A stretch of DNA of 64,000 nt, taken from NCBI GenBank assembly GCA_964621785.1, contig CAZUPD010000015.1:25491-89490 (forward strand), written 5' to 3'. Shown here in pieces: positions 1-8,397 of this stretch. The translations under genes and the position numbers were made by a program. Numbering within the stretch: the stretch's first letter is position 1; every line of letters starts with the position of its first letter. Origin of the DNA: JACKDW01 sp964621785. GTDB taxonomy: Bacteria; Myxococcota_A; Polyangia; Nannocystales; Nannocystaceae. The notes under the pieces are model-generated. The model saw only the letters and a list, made by a program, of their open reading frames with translations, ran no database searches and was not told the DNA's origin.

Positions 1-354
1 ATGCTGGCCGGTCGCGGCTACGGCGATTTGCTCGATGTCCGGCTGCCTGGCGGGGGGGAATCTGCGCGCGACGTCTACCTCCGGGTGATTCCGTGGCTGC
101 GCCAGTTTTTGTCTGGCTTTGCCGGGCGCGGCCACGTCGATGTTGCGATCGTCGCCCACAATGCGGTCAACCGCCTGATCTTGGCCCACTGTGCCACCGG
201 AACCCCCGACTGCTACGGGCGCTTTGAGCAGACAAATGGCTGCATCAACCGCATCGACTTTGGCCTCCACGATCCCGAGCGCGTGTTGGAGGCAGCAACG
301 ATTGTGTATACAAATATGCCTGGCCACCTCGCGCGCCTCGAACCCCGCGGATAG
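1..354 (+). CDS. Histidine phosphatase family protein, 3' part only
   Basis: C-terminal part of a histidine-phosphatase (phosphoglycerate-mutase-like) protein; the gene begins before the window. The visible 117 residues contain the GES motif (about residues 19-21) with its helix, and a V-A-H-N segment at about residues 50-53 that stands where the family has its second catalytic histidine (usually S-H-G or G-H-G). The N-terminal R-H-G phospho-acceptor motif is absent, so the ATG at base 1 is probably an internal methionine. These enzymes remove phosphate from sugar phosphates, nucleotides or cofactor precursors; the substrate cannot be read from this fragment. A near-match to the window-wide TTGYANNTRCAA palindrome lies at 302-313, close to the 3' end. 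Confidence 0.75.
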   Translation: MLAGRGYGDLLDVRLPGGGESARDVYLRVIPWLRQFLSGFAGRGHVDVAIVAHNAVNRLILAHCATGTPDCYGRFEQTNGCINRIDFGLHDPERVLEAATIVYTNMPGHLARLEPRG

Positions 355-687
355 GTCGTGGCGTTGTCGACGTGCCCACGGTTTTCGCTGCGGCGGACTC
401 GTGTCGTGGGTTTGATTCCGGTGTTTGTTTGAGGCCTGCAACCGTCGAGTGTTGGGACCCGAGCAGTCGCCCATCGAGCCGGCAACGGGAGCGAGCGCTC
501 CGAGTCTGTTTGCATCACACCGCGACGCAGGTGATCTCCGGTCGAGCGGGGTTGCGGGTGCACAGTTGGGAACGAGGGTTTTAGGGGGCACCGCCGATGG
601 TCTTGGGGAAGTTGATGCGCGAAAGACGGGCGCCGCTGTCGATGCCGACCGGTGAAGTGAGTCGCCACGGGAATTCCGCGGGGCACT
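355..687. other. Intergenic, no gene seen
   Basis: About 330 bases between two same-strand genes. Short open frames exist on both strands but none has a ribosome binding site or recognisable protein. No terminator hairpin or promoter is clear; it presumably holds the promoter of the lipoprotein gene that follows. Confidence 0.4.
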
Positions 688-2514
688 GTGATACCGTCGA
701 AATGCGTGCTCCGCCCGTCTCAGCGCAGCCTTGCTGTTTCCCTCACCGCCGTCGCAACCCTCGCCATCGGCTGTCAGGACAACACCTTTTCGGGGGAGAT
801 GGAGGTTTTACCGACGCCCCAACAACAGCCGCGCAGGTCCTGGCAAAACGCCGGCTCGGATGAAAAGCGCGAGGCGGTCTCGCCGTACCCGTCGCTTCGG
901 ACCTGTCTCGAGGCTTTGCCCGAAACCGGTGACCGCCAAGTTGACCGCGTCATTCCGGCCGGCTGCGAAGTCCGTGTACCGGTGGGCTACCACATCGACA
1001 GCGGCAGCCTCACACTCGAGGCCGGTTCGAAACTGGTGTTTGCCAAGGGGGCTGCGTTGACCGTCGGATTTACATCGTCGGCCAGGCTCCTCGTCCGTGG
1101 AAGTGCCGACAATCCGGTGCAGATGCAATCAATTGATGGTGCGAGTTACGAGGGCATCCGTCTGATGAAACACGCCGACGGTTCGGCGATCTCCTATCTC
1201 GAGCTCACCGGTGCGGGGACGCGGCAACACGGAGCGATCCACTGCGAAGCCGAGGGCGTTGCCATCGATCACACCAAGATCATCCGACCTGCCAGTGTCG
1301 CCCTCCACGTCAGCGGTGGCGGCAACTTGGAGGTGTTTTCTGCCAACACCATCGAATCCGAAACCGTGGCTCCCGGGCGTCCGATCGTGTTGCTCCCGCC
1401 CGTTGCCCTCCATGCGTTCGACTCGAGCAATCGGTTTCCCGCGCAATCGGTCGTCCATGTCCTGCCGGGGATGGTCCGGACCTCGGGGACATGGCCCCGG
1501 GTTTCGGTACCGCTGGTCATCGGCGGGGTCATCGAAATTGCAGGTACAAAAAAACAGCTTGCCCGGGTCGAGATTGCCGGTGGCAACGAGCTGCGATTTC
1601 AGGCCGAGGCCAATATCAATGTCGGGTATTTCGACCCCGGAGCGTTGATCCTCAGCGGCAGCGAACAACATCCGATTGTCATGACGGCCGCCGACGAAAA
1701 ACGCCCCGGCGCATGGAAGGGCATTAAATTGTATAAGCATGCAACCGGGACGTTTCATCACACCCGGTTTGAATACGGGGGCGCGGAGCTTGACCGCGGC
1801 GTTGTGTACGCGACCAGTCAGGCCGTGCTTACGGTCGAAGATTGCCAGTTTCACCACAACAAGGTCGGGCTAGTTTTGTTTCGCGACGGCGTCGACATTC
1901 GGGCGATTCGCCGCAATCACTTCGTCAATACACCACGCATCGCGAGGCTCTCTCCGACGACCCTGGGTGCGTTTCACGGGTCCAATCGTATCGACCCGCT
2001 CCCGGACCAAAGTCTCCCGCGGATTCTGACCGAAACTGGAGCGATCTCCCGCGATGTTCGTTGGGCTGCCCTCGGAGCCACCATCGAATTGCGCGGACCG
2101 ATCTCGGTCGATGATGCCACCCTCACCATCGGATCGGGGACGACCTTTGAGGTTGCGGACGGGTTTGCCCTCGATATCGGCGAGCGGGCGACGGCCAGCC
2201 TCCAGATGAAGGGAACCGAACAACAGCCAATTCGCATCTCGGGGTCAAAGCCGGACCGCAGCACGTGGGACGCAATCGTTTTGCATGGTCATGCCGACGA
2301 TGTCGAGGTCGAGTGGGTCGACCTCATCGGTGCTGGCGGGGAATCGGCGATCGAGGTCAAAGACGGGGCATCCGCCGCACTCGACCACGTCAGTTGCACC
2401 CGGTGTTACAGCCCGGTCCTGACATGGCAATGCGGAGCAGAGGTCGAGTCCGGCGAGCTCCGGGCACTGGCAGGCACACCGGGTACGCGGGCTCCTCCGA
2501 GCGATTGTGGTTGA
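688..2514 (+). CDS. Lipoprotein with right-handed beta-helix-like repeats
   Basis: Predicted surface lipoprotein of about 608 residues. A hydrophobic signal segment ends in a lipobox (A-I-G-C, about residues 26-29). The GTG at 706 is an equally good or better start than the GTG at 688, because it leaves the short basic n-region typical of lipoproteins. The rest shows repeated short beta-strand turns with Gly/Asn spacing, for example L-T-I-G-S-G-T-T-F-E followed by L-Q-M-K-G-T-E-Q-Q-P-I. This is the pattern of right-handed parallel beta-helix (pectate-lyase-like) proteins, in which each rung repeats 'heavier than background value, then insert'. No catalytic residues are recognisable. Role unknown: adhesion, binding or polysaccharide contact are possible. 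It carries an exact copy of the iterated palindrome at 1538-1549. Confidence 0.7.
   Translation: MIPSKCVLRPSQRSLAVSLTAVATLAIGCQDNTFSGEMEVLPTPQQQPRRSWQNAGSDEKREAVSPYPSLRTCLEALPETGDRQVDRVIPAGCEVRVPVGYHIDSGSLTLEAGSKLVFAKGAALTVGFTSSARLLVRGSADNPVQMQSIDGASYEGIRLMKHADGSAISYLELTGAGTRQHGAIHCEAEGVAIDHTKIIRPASVALHVSGGGNLEVFSANTIESETVAPGRPIVLLPPVALHAFDSSNRFPAQSVVHVLPGMVRTSGTWPRVSVPLVIGGVIEIAGTKKQLARVEIAGGNELRFQAEANINVGYFDPGALILSGSEQHPIVMTAADEKRPGAWKGIKLYKHATGTFHHTRFEYGGAELDRGVVYATSQAVLTVEDCQFHHNKVGLVLFRDGVDIRAIRRNHFVNTPRIARLSPTTLGAFHGSNRIDPLPDQSLPRILTETGAISRDVRWAALGATIELRGPISVDDATLTIGSGTTFEVADGFALDIGERATASLQMKGTEQQPIRISGSKPDRSTWDAIVLHGHADDVEVEWVDLIGAGGESAIEVKDGASAALDHVSCTRCYSPVLTWQCGAEVESGELRALAGTPGTRAPPSDCG
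1538..1549. repeat. Exact TTGYANNTRCAA palindrome
   Basis: TTGCAGGTACAA, inside the beta-helix lipoprotein gene. One of ten exact copies seen in the window. Confidence 0.85.
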
Positions 2515-2540
2515 GATTGGCGCAGGATGTCCGACATCCG

Positions 2541-2666
2541 TAGCTGACGGCCAGTACGTCAGGTCAGGTCGGTACGCGTGCCCAGGCAAAGCTGTGTCAG
2601 ACAGAGATCCTTAGCTGACGGCCAGTACGTCAGGTCAGGTCGGTACGCGTGCCCAGGCACAGCTGT
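2541..2666. repeat. Tandem direct repeat, two 55-bp copies
   Basis: Copies at 2541-2595 and 2612-2666, offset 71 bp, differ at one base (A at 2589, C at 2660). The right copy includes the last dozen codons and stop of the reductase gene on the minus strand; the left copy is a duplicate of that gene tail plus its downstream bases. It looks like a recent local tandem duplication; no target-site or inverted-repeat signs of a mobile element are visible. Confidence 0.85.
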
Positions 2667-3187
2667 ACCATCTGGGCGCCATAGCGGTGACAGGCGGTAA
2701 GCTCGAGATTGTGGCGCGTTTCAACCCCGGCAAATAGCGAGTGGCCCGCGCCGAGAATTACCGGCACCTGGGTAAGGATCAACTCGTCGACCAATCCGGC
2801 GTCGAGGGCTTGGCGCACCAAATTCCCGCCGTCGAGGTAGACATCGCCGCGACCCGCAGCATCTTTTGCCTGTGCAACTAATTCCGCGATCGTCCCACGC
2901 ACCGAGCGGACCTGTCGGACGACGGGGTTCAGTGGCCGGTGGGTGGCCACAAGTACGGGACGTTCGCCGTAGGGCCACGTGCCACCAAACCCGGCCACGA
3001 CATCGTAGGTCCGTCGGCCCATCAGCAGCGCCCCGACGTCGGCGATGAACTGTTCAAATGTGACGGCCGAAGTCCTGGGCTCGTCCGCACTGGGATTCTC
3101 GGCATTTGGCAGCCAGGAAAGGTCGTCGTCGGGTCCCGCGATGTAGCCGTCGAGGGAGCAGGCGAGGTAGACGCGAACGCGTGACAT
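2630..3187 (-). CDS. RibD C-terminal/dihydrofolate-reductase-like protein
   Basis: About 185 residues. The start used here gives M-S-R-V-R-V-Y-L-A-C-S-L-D-G-Y-I-A-G, the usual N-terminus of this family; the open frame continues upstream but without family signal. Family features visible are the S-L-D-G-Y-I-A-G loop, the G-R-R-T-Y-D-V helix after about residue 60, and the Y-L-D-G-G segment in the NADPH-binding half. Members of this fold reduce folates, riboflavin intermediates or unknown substrates with NAD(P)H. Nothing nearby points to riboflavin synthesis. The last codons lie within a 55-bp tandem repeat, and a copy of the gene tail remains just downstream. Confidence 0.8.
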   Translation of the reverse strand: MSRVRVYLACSLDGYIAGPDDDLSWLPNAENPSADEPRTSAVTFEQFIADVGALLMGRRTYDVVAGFGGTWPYGERPVLVATHRPLNPVVRQVRSVRGTIAELVAQAKDAAGRGDVYLDGGNLVRQALDAGLVDELILTQVPVILGAGHSLFAGVETRHNLELTACHRYGAQMVQLCLGTRTDLT

Positions 3188-3262
3188 CGGCGGAGTATGG
3201 CACGTGTGTCCGCAGTGTTCTAGCAGTTCGTGGATGTCTCGGCATGCGCATACAATCAATTC

Positions 3263-4111
3263 TCACAGGCGTACCGGTTCGATTTCCACGTTTCGCTCGG
3301 CATCGACGGTGACCAGGGAGTTCGGGGCGATTGGCTCCCACAGGTCGTGTTGTGTCAGCGGCTCCGAGGCCAACATCACCGAGCATCCCTCCGCTCCGGG
3401 TTCGATGAATGTGCACTGATTACCGTCAAAGTAGTACCTTCGGCTGCGTTGTAGGTACAACGTATTGGCCGTTTGGGGGGCACCGGTGGTAAACCGTGTG
3501 GCCACGCTGACGTCCCCGTCCGTGACCACGAGGTTGAGCGTACTCGGTTCGGCGTTGTCGCGGGTGAGTTCGGTAACCCGCCGCAGGACCGCGAGGATGG
3601 CCGTCGTCATCGCCTGTAATGGGGGCTCGCCGGCATGCGGACGTAGGTAGTCCAAAAACAAACCAAACATGTGCTCACTGTCGGTCGAACCACGGATTGC
3701 GGTAAACGATTCGTCCGAGAGCTCGTGGAGCATTTGCCGGCGGACGCGAGTGAAGTTCTCGACGTTGCCATTGTGCATAAAGGCATAGCGGCCCGCGTAA
3801 AACGGATGGCAGTTGGTCTGAATCACAATCCCGTGGGTGGCCGCCCGGACATGTGCGAGGATCGTTTGACTCTTGGTCACCCGGGCTAGGTGGAGCAGGT
3901 TTTTGTTGTTCCAGGCCGGTGTGATATCGCGAAAAACCGCCGGTTTGTGATCGAGGTCGGGAACGTACCAGGCGACACCAAAGCCATCGCCGTTGAGCGG
4001 CTCACTGCGCTCACGGCTTTTGTAGCTCTGGTGGATAATGGAGTGGGCCGGTCGGGTGACGAGGTCGGCGACTGGAAGTTCGGGGCCTTGATAGATCACA
4101 AATCTGCACAT
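3263..4111 (-). CDS. Class II glutamine amidotransferase domain protein
   Basis: About 282 residues starting Met-Cys-Arg-Phe, so that removal of Met exposes the Cys2 nucleophile of N-terminal-nucleophile glutaminases. The family marks N-G-D-G-F-G-V-A-W-Y, H-V-R-A-A-T-H-G and the later F-M-H-N-G motif are all present. Length and order fit the YafJ/EgtC type of stand-alone class II amidotransferase. The ammonia acceptor is not known for most members, and no ergothioneine genes are visible here. It lies directly upstream of the reductase gene on the same strand (about 75 bp gap), so the two may be cotranscribed. An exact iterated palindrome lies in it at 3449-3460. Confidence 0.85.
   Translation of the reverse strand: MCRFVIYQGPELPVADLVTRPAHSIIHQSYKSRERSEPLNGDGFGVAWYVPDLDHKPAVFRDITPAWNNKNLLHLARVTKSQTILAHVRAATHGIVIQTNCHPFYAGRYAFMHNGNVENFTRVRRQMLHELSDESFTAIRGSTDSEHMFGLFLDYLRPHAGEPPLQAMTTAILAVLRRVTELTRDNAEPSTLNLVVTDGDVSVATRFTTGAPQTANTLYLQRSRRYYFDGNQCTFIEPGAEGCSVMLASEPLTQHDLWEPIAPNSLVTVDAERNVEIEPVRL
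3449..3460. repeat. Exact TTGYANNTRCAA palindrome
   Basis: TTGTAGGTACAA, inside the amidotransferase gene. Confidence 0.85.
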
Positions 4112-4248
4112 CGGGTCCTCCGCGGTTGCCGGGATTGTAACCCGGTTTGAGGGCGCGATTGTGACGTACCTAAAAGATGTTGATGCAAGTAGTTAGGGGC
4201 ACGGCACTGCGAGCCTTCGCGACGCGAAGTGTGGTAGGGTAGCGACCC

Positions 4249-4773
4249 GTGGCCAAACTCTATGCCTATGTCGGGCCGCCCGCGATCCGGGAGGCCGTTT
4301 TAGGTGTCCCCTCGGGCATCTCGGTTGTGTCCGCGGACGCGCTTCGAATGTGGGCGGCGGGCCAGGAAGAGTGGGACGACGACGGCCTCACCGTGACGTT
4401 CGTTCTCTTGCCAGACGGTACGCTGCGGGTGGCACCGCGAAGATCCGAGCACGTCGCGTGTGCTCTCGGGGGAGACGTTCTCGCCGCCGGTGAAATGACC
4501 GTGTGTTTGGCTCCGCAGCTGGCTGTTGTCCGGGTGACCAATCAATCGACCGGGTATTGTCCCCAACCGGAATGTTGGCAAGCCACCCGCGCGACCCTCA
4601 ACGCCCTCGCAATCCCGTGCCCAGACGAGCTCTCGCAGGCGTTTACGTTCCGGTGTTGTGTCGCGTGTGGTGCACGCAACCTCGTCAAAGACGCATGGTT
4701 TGTCTGTGACCTCTGTGGGCACGATTTGCCGCTTGAATGGAACTTCGCCAAGTGCCGCGAATCCGCTTCGTAG
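4249..4773 (+). CDS. Hypothetical protein with C-terminal zinc ribbon
   Basis: 174 residues from a GTG start. No family recognised. The N-terminal two thirds look like a small alpha/beta domain. The C-terminus has a four-cysteine arrangement (C-V-A-C-G-A-R-N, then F-V-C-D-L-C-G-H) typical of a rubredoxin-like zinc ribbon, with further cysteines before it (C-C-V-A-C). A soluble protein is likely, as no signal or membrane segment is seen. It converges with the next gene, which also ends in a zinc ribbon. The 77-bp gap between them holds a one-mismatch copy of the iterated palindrome (4796-4807). Confidence 0.6.
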   Translation: MAKLYAYVGPPAIREAVLGVPSGISVVSADALRMWAAGQEEWDDDGLTVTFVLLPDGTLRVAPRRSEHVACALGGDVLAAGEMTVCLAPQLAVVRVTNQSTGYCPQPECWQATRATLNALAIPCPDELSQAFTFRCCVACGARNLVKDAWFVCDLCGHDLPLEWNFAKCRESAS

Positions 4774-4850
4774 TGATTGGCCGTCCGGCCTAAAATTGTA
4801 AATACACGCGGTGTAGATGCGTTCTCGGATAGGTGTCCGACCACACGGAA

Positions 4851-6227
4851 TCATCCATCGTCGGTAGATTCGGCCGGGCGTTGTCCCGAGGCGTCCGAAG
4901 CGTCCTGCGATTGTTCGCGCAGCGCCTCCTCGGCGGCCAAGCGCTCGCGCGGGTTGTGAATCACGCCGCGGATCGTGCCGCCACAACGCGGACAGTTCGT
5001 CATCTCGGCGGTCAGGGCTTGTCCGCACTTGGGTTCGGAGCAGCGTCGGTCCTTGAGTAGGCGCCCGAGGATGAGTCCGAGCAGACCGAGGCCCGCTCCT
5101 GCCGCGGCGACGTAGTGCATCGGAATCTCGACACCTTGAAACCCGCGGGCGACCACCCCTCCCAGCATGATCACCGGCAGTGCGAGCAGCTTGGCGACCC
5201 GCAGCGAAGCACTGCGTTCGACGCGAAACACTGCCCGACCCTCGTTCATCCCGACCACACCGCGGTCGCGCCCGACTTCCTCTTCGGTCACGTCGTCGTC
5301 CTCGTCGGCGTCGCTGCTGAAGTTGGGAATCAGGGTCCGGATCGAGGGCAGGTCGGGCCATTCGTCCTCGGGTGGCACGCCGAGACGGGTCCCGACGTCG
5401 CGCGGGATGTCGACCAGTGCTCGGCGGTAAAACGCGGCTTGGTTGGCACGTAGGTACTTTGTGATCCGTCGGTGACCCTTGCGGTCGAGTCCGCGGGCAC
5501 GTGCTTGTATCGCCAACAAATAGGCCATCGCGACCGGGCCCGACACGCCGAGCCGCGACTTTTTGGGGCGCGAGCGAAAGCTGCCGTCGGCGCCGGTGAC
5601 ATGGCGCATCGACGCCTCGGTGGTGAGGATGCCAAATCCGAGGTACACGCTGGCGAGGTCGATCAGACGCTCGCGCACACGCGTATCACTCGGGGCCCGG
5701 TTGTGAACCACTAAAAACGCGTGGCTGACCGTTCGGGCAGTTGCCGCGACCAGCCCCAACGGTTCGCGCATGGCCGTCGCTTCGACACCGATGCGGCAGA
5801 CCCCGTCGCGGATGTGCACCAGCCACACATGGATGTCTTCGCCGACCAGCGGATTGGGTTTGCCCTCGGCCGGATCGGCGTTGGGCTTGTCTTCGTGGAT
5901 CGCAACTTCGACCCGGTAGTCGGTCAGTCCGGCGTAGTGGAGCAACCGCTGACATACACGCCGCATACTGGCTTCACCGCCCCGCCAGCGATCGGGAAAA
6001 AACATCGCCGTCGGTTCGAGCATCGGTGCCATCACCAGGGGTTCGTAGCCGCAGTTGGACACGAGGCTGGCGAGTTGCGTCAGCAGTTGGGTGCGCTCGC
6101 CCTGCGGGGGCAAAAGCACGTCATCATCGTCCTCGGCGTCGGCCATCGGAACCTGGTCCATACCACGACTTGCAGCCGTTCCTGCCGAATGCGTCGAAGC
6201 GTCGGACCGTGGCTGGGTCGCGGTCAT
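4851..6227 (-). CDS. Membrane-anchored orphan with C-terminal zinc ribbon
   Basis: About 458 residues from the ATG at 6227; the open frame reaches 6359, but the extra residues are Ser/Arg-rich and overlap the divergent promoter region. The body is a soluble domain of about 300 residues of unknown type. It is followed by an acidic run (D-A-D-E-D-D-D), two hydrophobic segments around A-K-L-L-A-L-P-V-I-M-L-G-G and G-L-G-L-L-G-L-I-L-G, and then a C-x4-C/C-x2-C zinc ribbon (C-S-E-P-K-C ... C-P-R-C-G-G). Such zinc-ribbon tails often sit on the cytoplasmic side of small regulatory membrane proteins. Function not known. It is divergent from the antiporter gene. Confidence 0.6.
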   Translation of the reverse strand: MTATQPRSDASTHSAGTAASRGMDQVPMADAEDDDDVLLPPQGERTQLLTQLASLVSNCGYEPLVMAPMLEPTAMFFPDRWRGGEASMRRVCQRLLHYAGLTDYRVEVAIHEDKPNADPAEGKPNPLVGEDIHVWLVHIRDGVCRIGVEATAMREPLGLVAATARTVSHAFLVVHNRAPSDTRVRERLIDLASVYLGFGILTTEASMRHVTGADGSFRSRPKKSRLGVSGPVAMAYLLAIQARARGLDRKGHRRITKYLRANQAAFYRRALVDIPRDVGTRLGVPPEDEWPDLPSIRTLIPNFSSDADEDDDVTEEEVGRDRGVVGMNEGRAVFRVERSASLRVAKLLALPVIMLGGVVARGFQGVEIPMHYVAAAGAGLGLLGLILGRLLKDRRCSEPKCGQALTAEMTNCPRCGGTIRGVIHNPRERLAAEEALREQSQDASDASGQRPAESTDDG

Positions 6228-6382
6228 TGCCGAACGCGTGACGCGGTTCGACGTCACGCTGTCATCGCAGCTATCCGGGTGACGCGTCGTGCAGTGGGAC
6301 GACTGGTTGACTCGAAGTCCGCATGCAGCGTGCAAACCAGCGGTCGGTCTATTTTTCAAGAAATCGTGCTACACGACTCGCT

Positions 6383-8284
6383 GTGACTCAACCTCCGCTC
6401 GACCATCCCGGTGTCGCTGTCGGCTTTGCCCTGCTCGCCGGTGCGCTGGCCCAGATTCTTGCGCACCACCTCAAGGTCCCGGGAATCGTCGCGCTGTTGT
6501 TATTCGGGGTCATACTCGGCCCGGACGTCGCCAACATTGTGCGCCCGGCCGTATTGGGGGACAGCCTGCACCTGTTGGTCGGATTTGCCGTGGCGGTGAT
6601 CCTGTTTGAGGGTGGTCTCAACCTCGATCTCAAGCGTCTGCGGCGATCGAGTCAGGCGATCCGTGGATTGGTTTTACGCGGGGCTGTCATCACGGCCATC
6701 GCTGCGACGCTGCTCGCCCGCGTGACCATGGCGTGGAGCTGGGCGGTCGCGAGTTTGTTCGGTTGTCTGGTGATCGTCACTGGCCCGACCGTCATCGGCC
6801 CGTTGATGCGTCGGCTGAAGGTCGAGCCGAACACCGCATCGCTGCTCGAGAGCGAGGGCGTGTTGATCGACCCGATCGGTGCTCTGGTGGCCGTCGTTGC
6901 CCTCGAGTTCGCCTTGTCGCCGACGTTGCACACGGGGGTCGAGGGCCTGTTAGACCTGGCACTTGGGCTAGGTCTCGGAGGACTCATCGGAATCGCCTTT
7001 GGCGTGGCTCTCGGGTGGGTGTTGAAGCGCGATCAATGGATCCCCGAGGGGATGGCCAACATTGTCACGCTCGCGGCTGTGATCGCCCTGTTTCAGGGGT
7101 CGAACGCGGTTGTGCACGAGAGCGGGCTCGCGGCTGTGACATTTGCCGGGATCGCGGTTCGCTACATGCGAACCCCCCACGTCGCCGACCTCATCGAATT
7201 CAAAGAACAGCTGACAACCCTGCTCATCGGCATGTTGTTTGTCCTGCTCGCCGCCGATGTCCGACTGACCGACGTCCGTGGGCTCGGCTGGGGGGGCGTG
7301 TGGGCGGTGCTTGGGATGATGGTGGTCGTTCGTCCGCTCAATGTCTTTTTGGGCACCTTGGGCGCGGGCGTGAAGGTTCGCCAAAAGTTGTTTTTATCGT
7401 GGATCGGACCGCGGGGGATTGTGTCCGCTGCAGTCGCCTCGTTGGTCGCCGGACGGATGGCGCGTACGGGGATGACCGGCGGGACCGAGCTGCGGGCGTT
7501 GGTGTTTTTGGTGATCGCCGCGACGGTGATCGTCGCCGGGTTGACGGGGGGATGGGTCGCCCGCGCCCTCGGCCTCGCCTGTCCGCCCGCGAGTGGATGG
7601 CTGATCCTCGGCGCCCATCGTTTCGGTCGTTGTATCGCCAAGCAATTGCGCGAGCGCGGAGAAGATGTCACCCTGCTCGACCGCAATCCCGGAGATTGCC
7701 GCCTGGCCGAAGAGGAAGGTTTTCGTGTGGTGTACGGCAATGCCCTCCACCCGCGGACACTCAAGCGCGCGGACCTCGAACGCCGAGCCGGCGCGGTCGC
7801 CCTGACGCGCAACGATGAGGTCAATCTGTTGTTTATCAACCGCTGTCGACAGACGCTGCGCCGCGGAAACCCGAGTTTGTGGATGGCCCACACGGGGGCG
7901 ACCGTGGGGATCACCGCCAAGATGGTGGCCGAGGCAGGAGCTGATGTCGTCGCCGGAGTTGGCCTCGATATTGCGCTGTGGAACTACCGGTTTGACCGCG
8001 GCCAGGTCGAGGTCGCCCGGTGGGTTCGCCACGAAGATCGGCCGTTCACACTCGAAAGTAACCTCGCGATCCCGATCATCGTCGCCCGCGGCGGGAAGGT
8101 CGGGTTGGTCGGGCGCACGCCGAAGTTCGAGCCGGGGGATGAGGTCGTATTTTTATTGTATACACAGCGAAAAAACGAAGCAGACGCACAGATCAAACAG
8201 GCGGGATTTCGCCCGCTGTGTGACGAGGACGGCATGTCGTCATCGAAGGACTCGCGCGCATCTGGTCCGACGCGGGCGGTGTGA
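6383..8284 (+). CDS. Cation:proton antiporter with TrkA-N (RCK) domain
   Basis: About 633 residues from the GTG at 6383 (V-T-Q-P-P-L-D-H). The first 400 residues hold about 11-12 hydrophobic helices of the monovalent cation:proton antiporter fold, with the conserved F-E-G-G-L-N-L-D and the G-P-R-G-I-V-S-A-A segments of the CPA1/NhaP group. From about residue 420 there is a Rossmann-type nucleotide-binding domain (L-I-L-G-A-H-R-F-G-R, then V-T-L-L-D-R-N, V-V-Y-G-N-A) of the TrkA-N/RCK type, which usually gates transport by NAD(H) or K+ state. Expected role: Na+ or K+ exchange for protons in the inner membrane. It is divergent from the zinc-ribbon gene and convergent with the kinase gene, with no clear terminator between. 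Confidence 0.85.
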   Translation: MTQPPLDHPGVAVGFALLAGALAQILAHHLKVPGIVALLLFGVILGPDVANIVRPAVLGDSLHLLVGFAVAVILFEGGLNLDLKRLRRSSQAIRGLVLRGAVITAIAATLLARVTMAWSWAVASLFGCLVIVTGPTVIGPLMRRLKVEPNTASLLESEGVLIDPIGALVAVVALEFALSPTLHTGVEGLLDLALGLGLGGLIGIAFGVALGWVLKRDQWIPEGMANIVTLAAVIALFQGSNAVVHESGLAAVTFAGIAVRYMRTPHVADLIEFKEQLTTLLIGMLFVLLAADVRLTDVRGLGWGGVWAVLGMMVVVRPLNVFLGTLGAGVKVRQKLFLSWIGPRGIVSAAVASLVAGRMARTGMTGGTELRALVFLVIAATVIVAGLTGGWVARALGLACPPASGWLILGAHRFGRCIAKQLRERGEDVTLLDRNPGDCRLAEEEGFRVVYGNALHPRTLKRADLERRAGAVALTRNDEVNLLFINRCRQTLRRGNPSLWMAHTGATVGITAKMVAEAGADVVAGVGLDIALWNYRFDRGQVEVARWVRHEDRPFTLESNLAIPIIVARGGKVGLVGRTPKFEPGDEVVFLLYTQRKNEADAQIKQAGFRPLCDEDGMSSSKDSRASGPTRAV

Positions 8285-8397
8285 AGCGCGGTGTCCACGT
8301 CGCAATCGTGGTGAGAGGGTGGGCCGAGGCTTCGAACCGACCACGACAGCCTGTGCGGCCCGAGTCCTTTGCCCCGTGAGTCACGCCGTCGCGCTCA

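Noticed and set aside
4190..4212. GG-GC spaced string before the 4249 gene as sigma-54 promoter
   Set aside because: The GG/GC spacing fits only in a register where the -24 TGGCAC and -12 TTGC words are both lost.
8293..8309. CCACG/CGTGG hairpin between the antiporter and kinase genes
   Set aside because: Only five base pairs and no T tract, so not a credible terminator.
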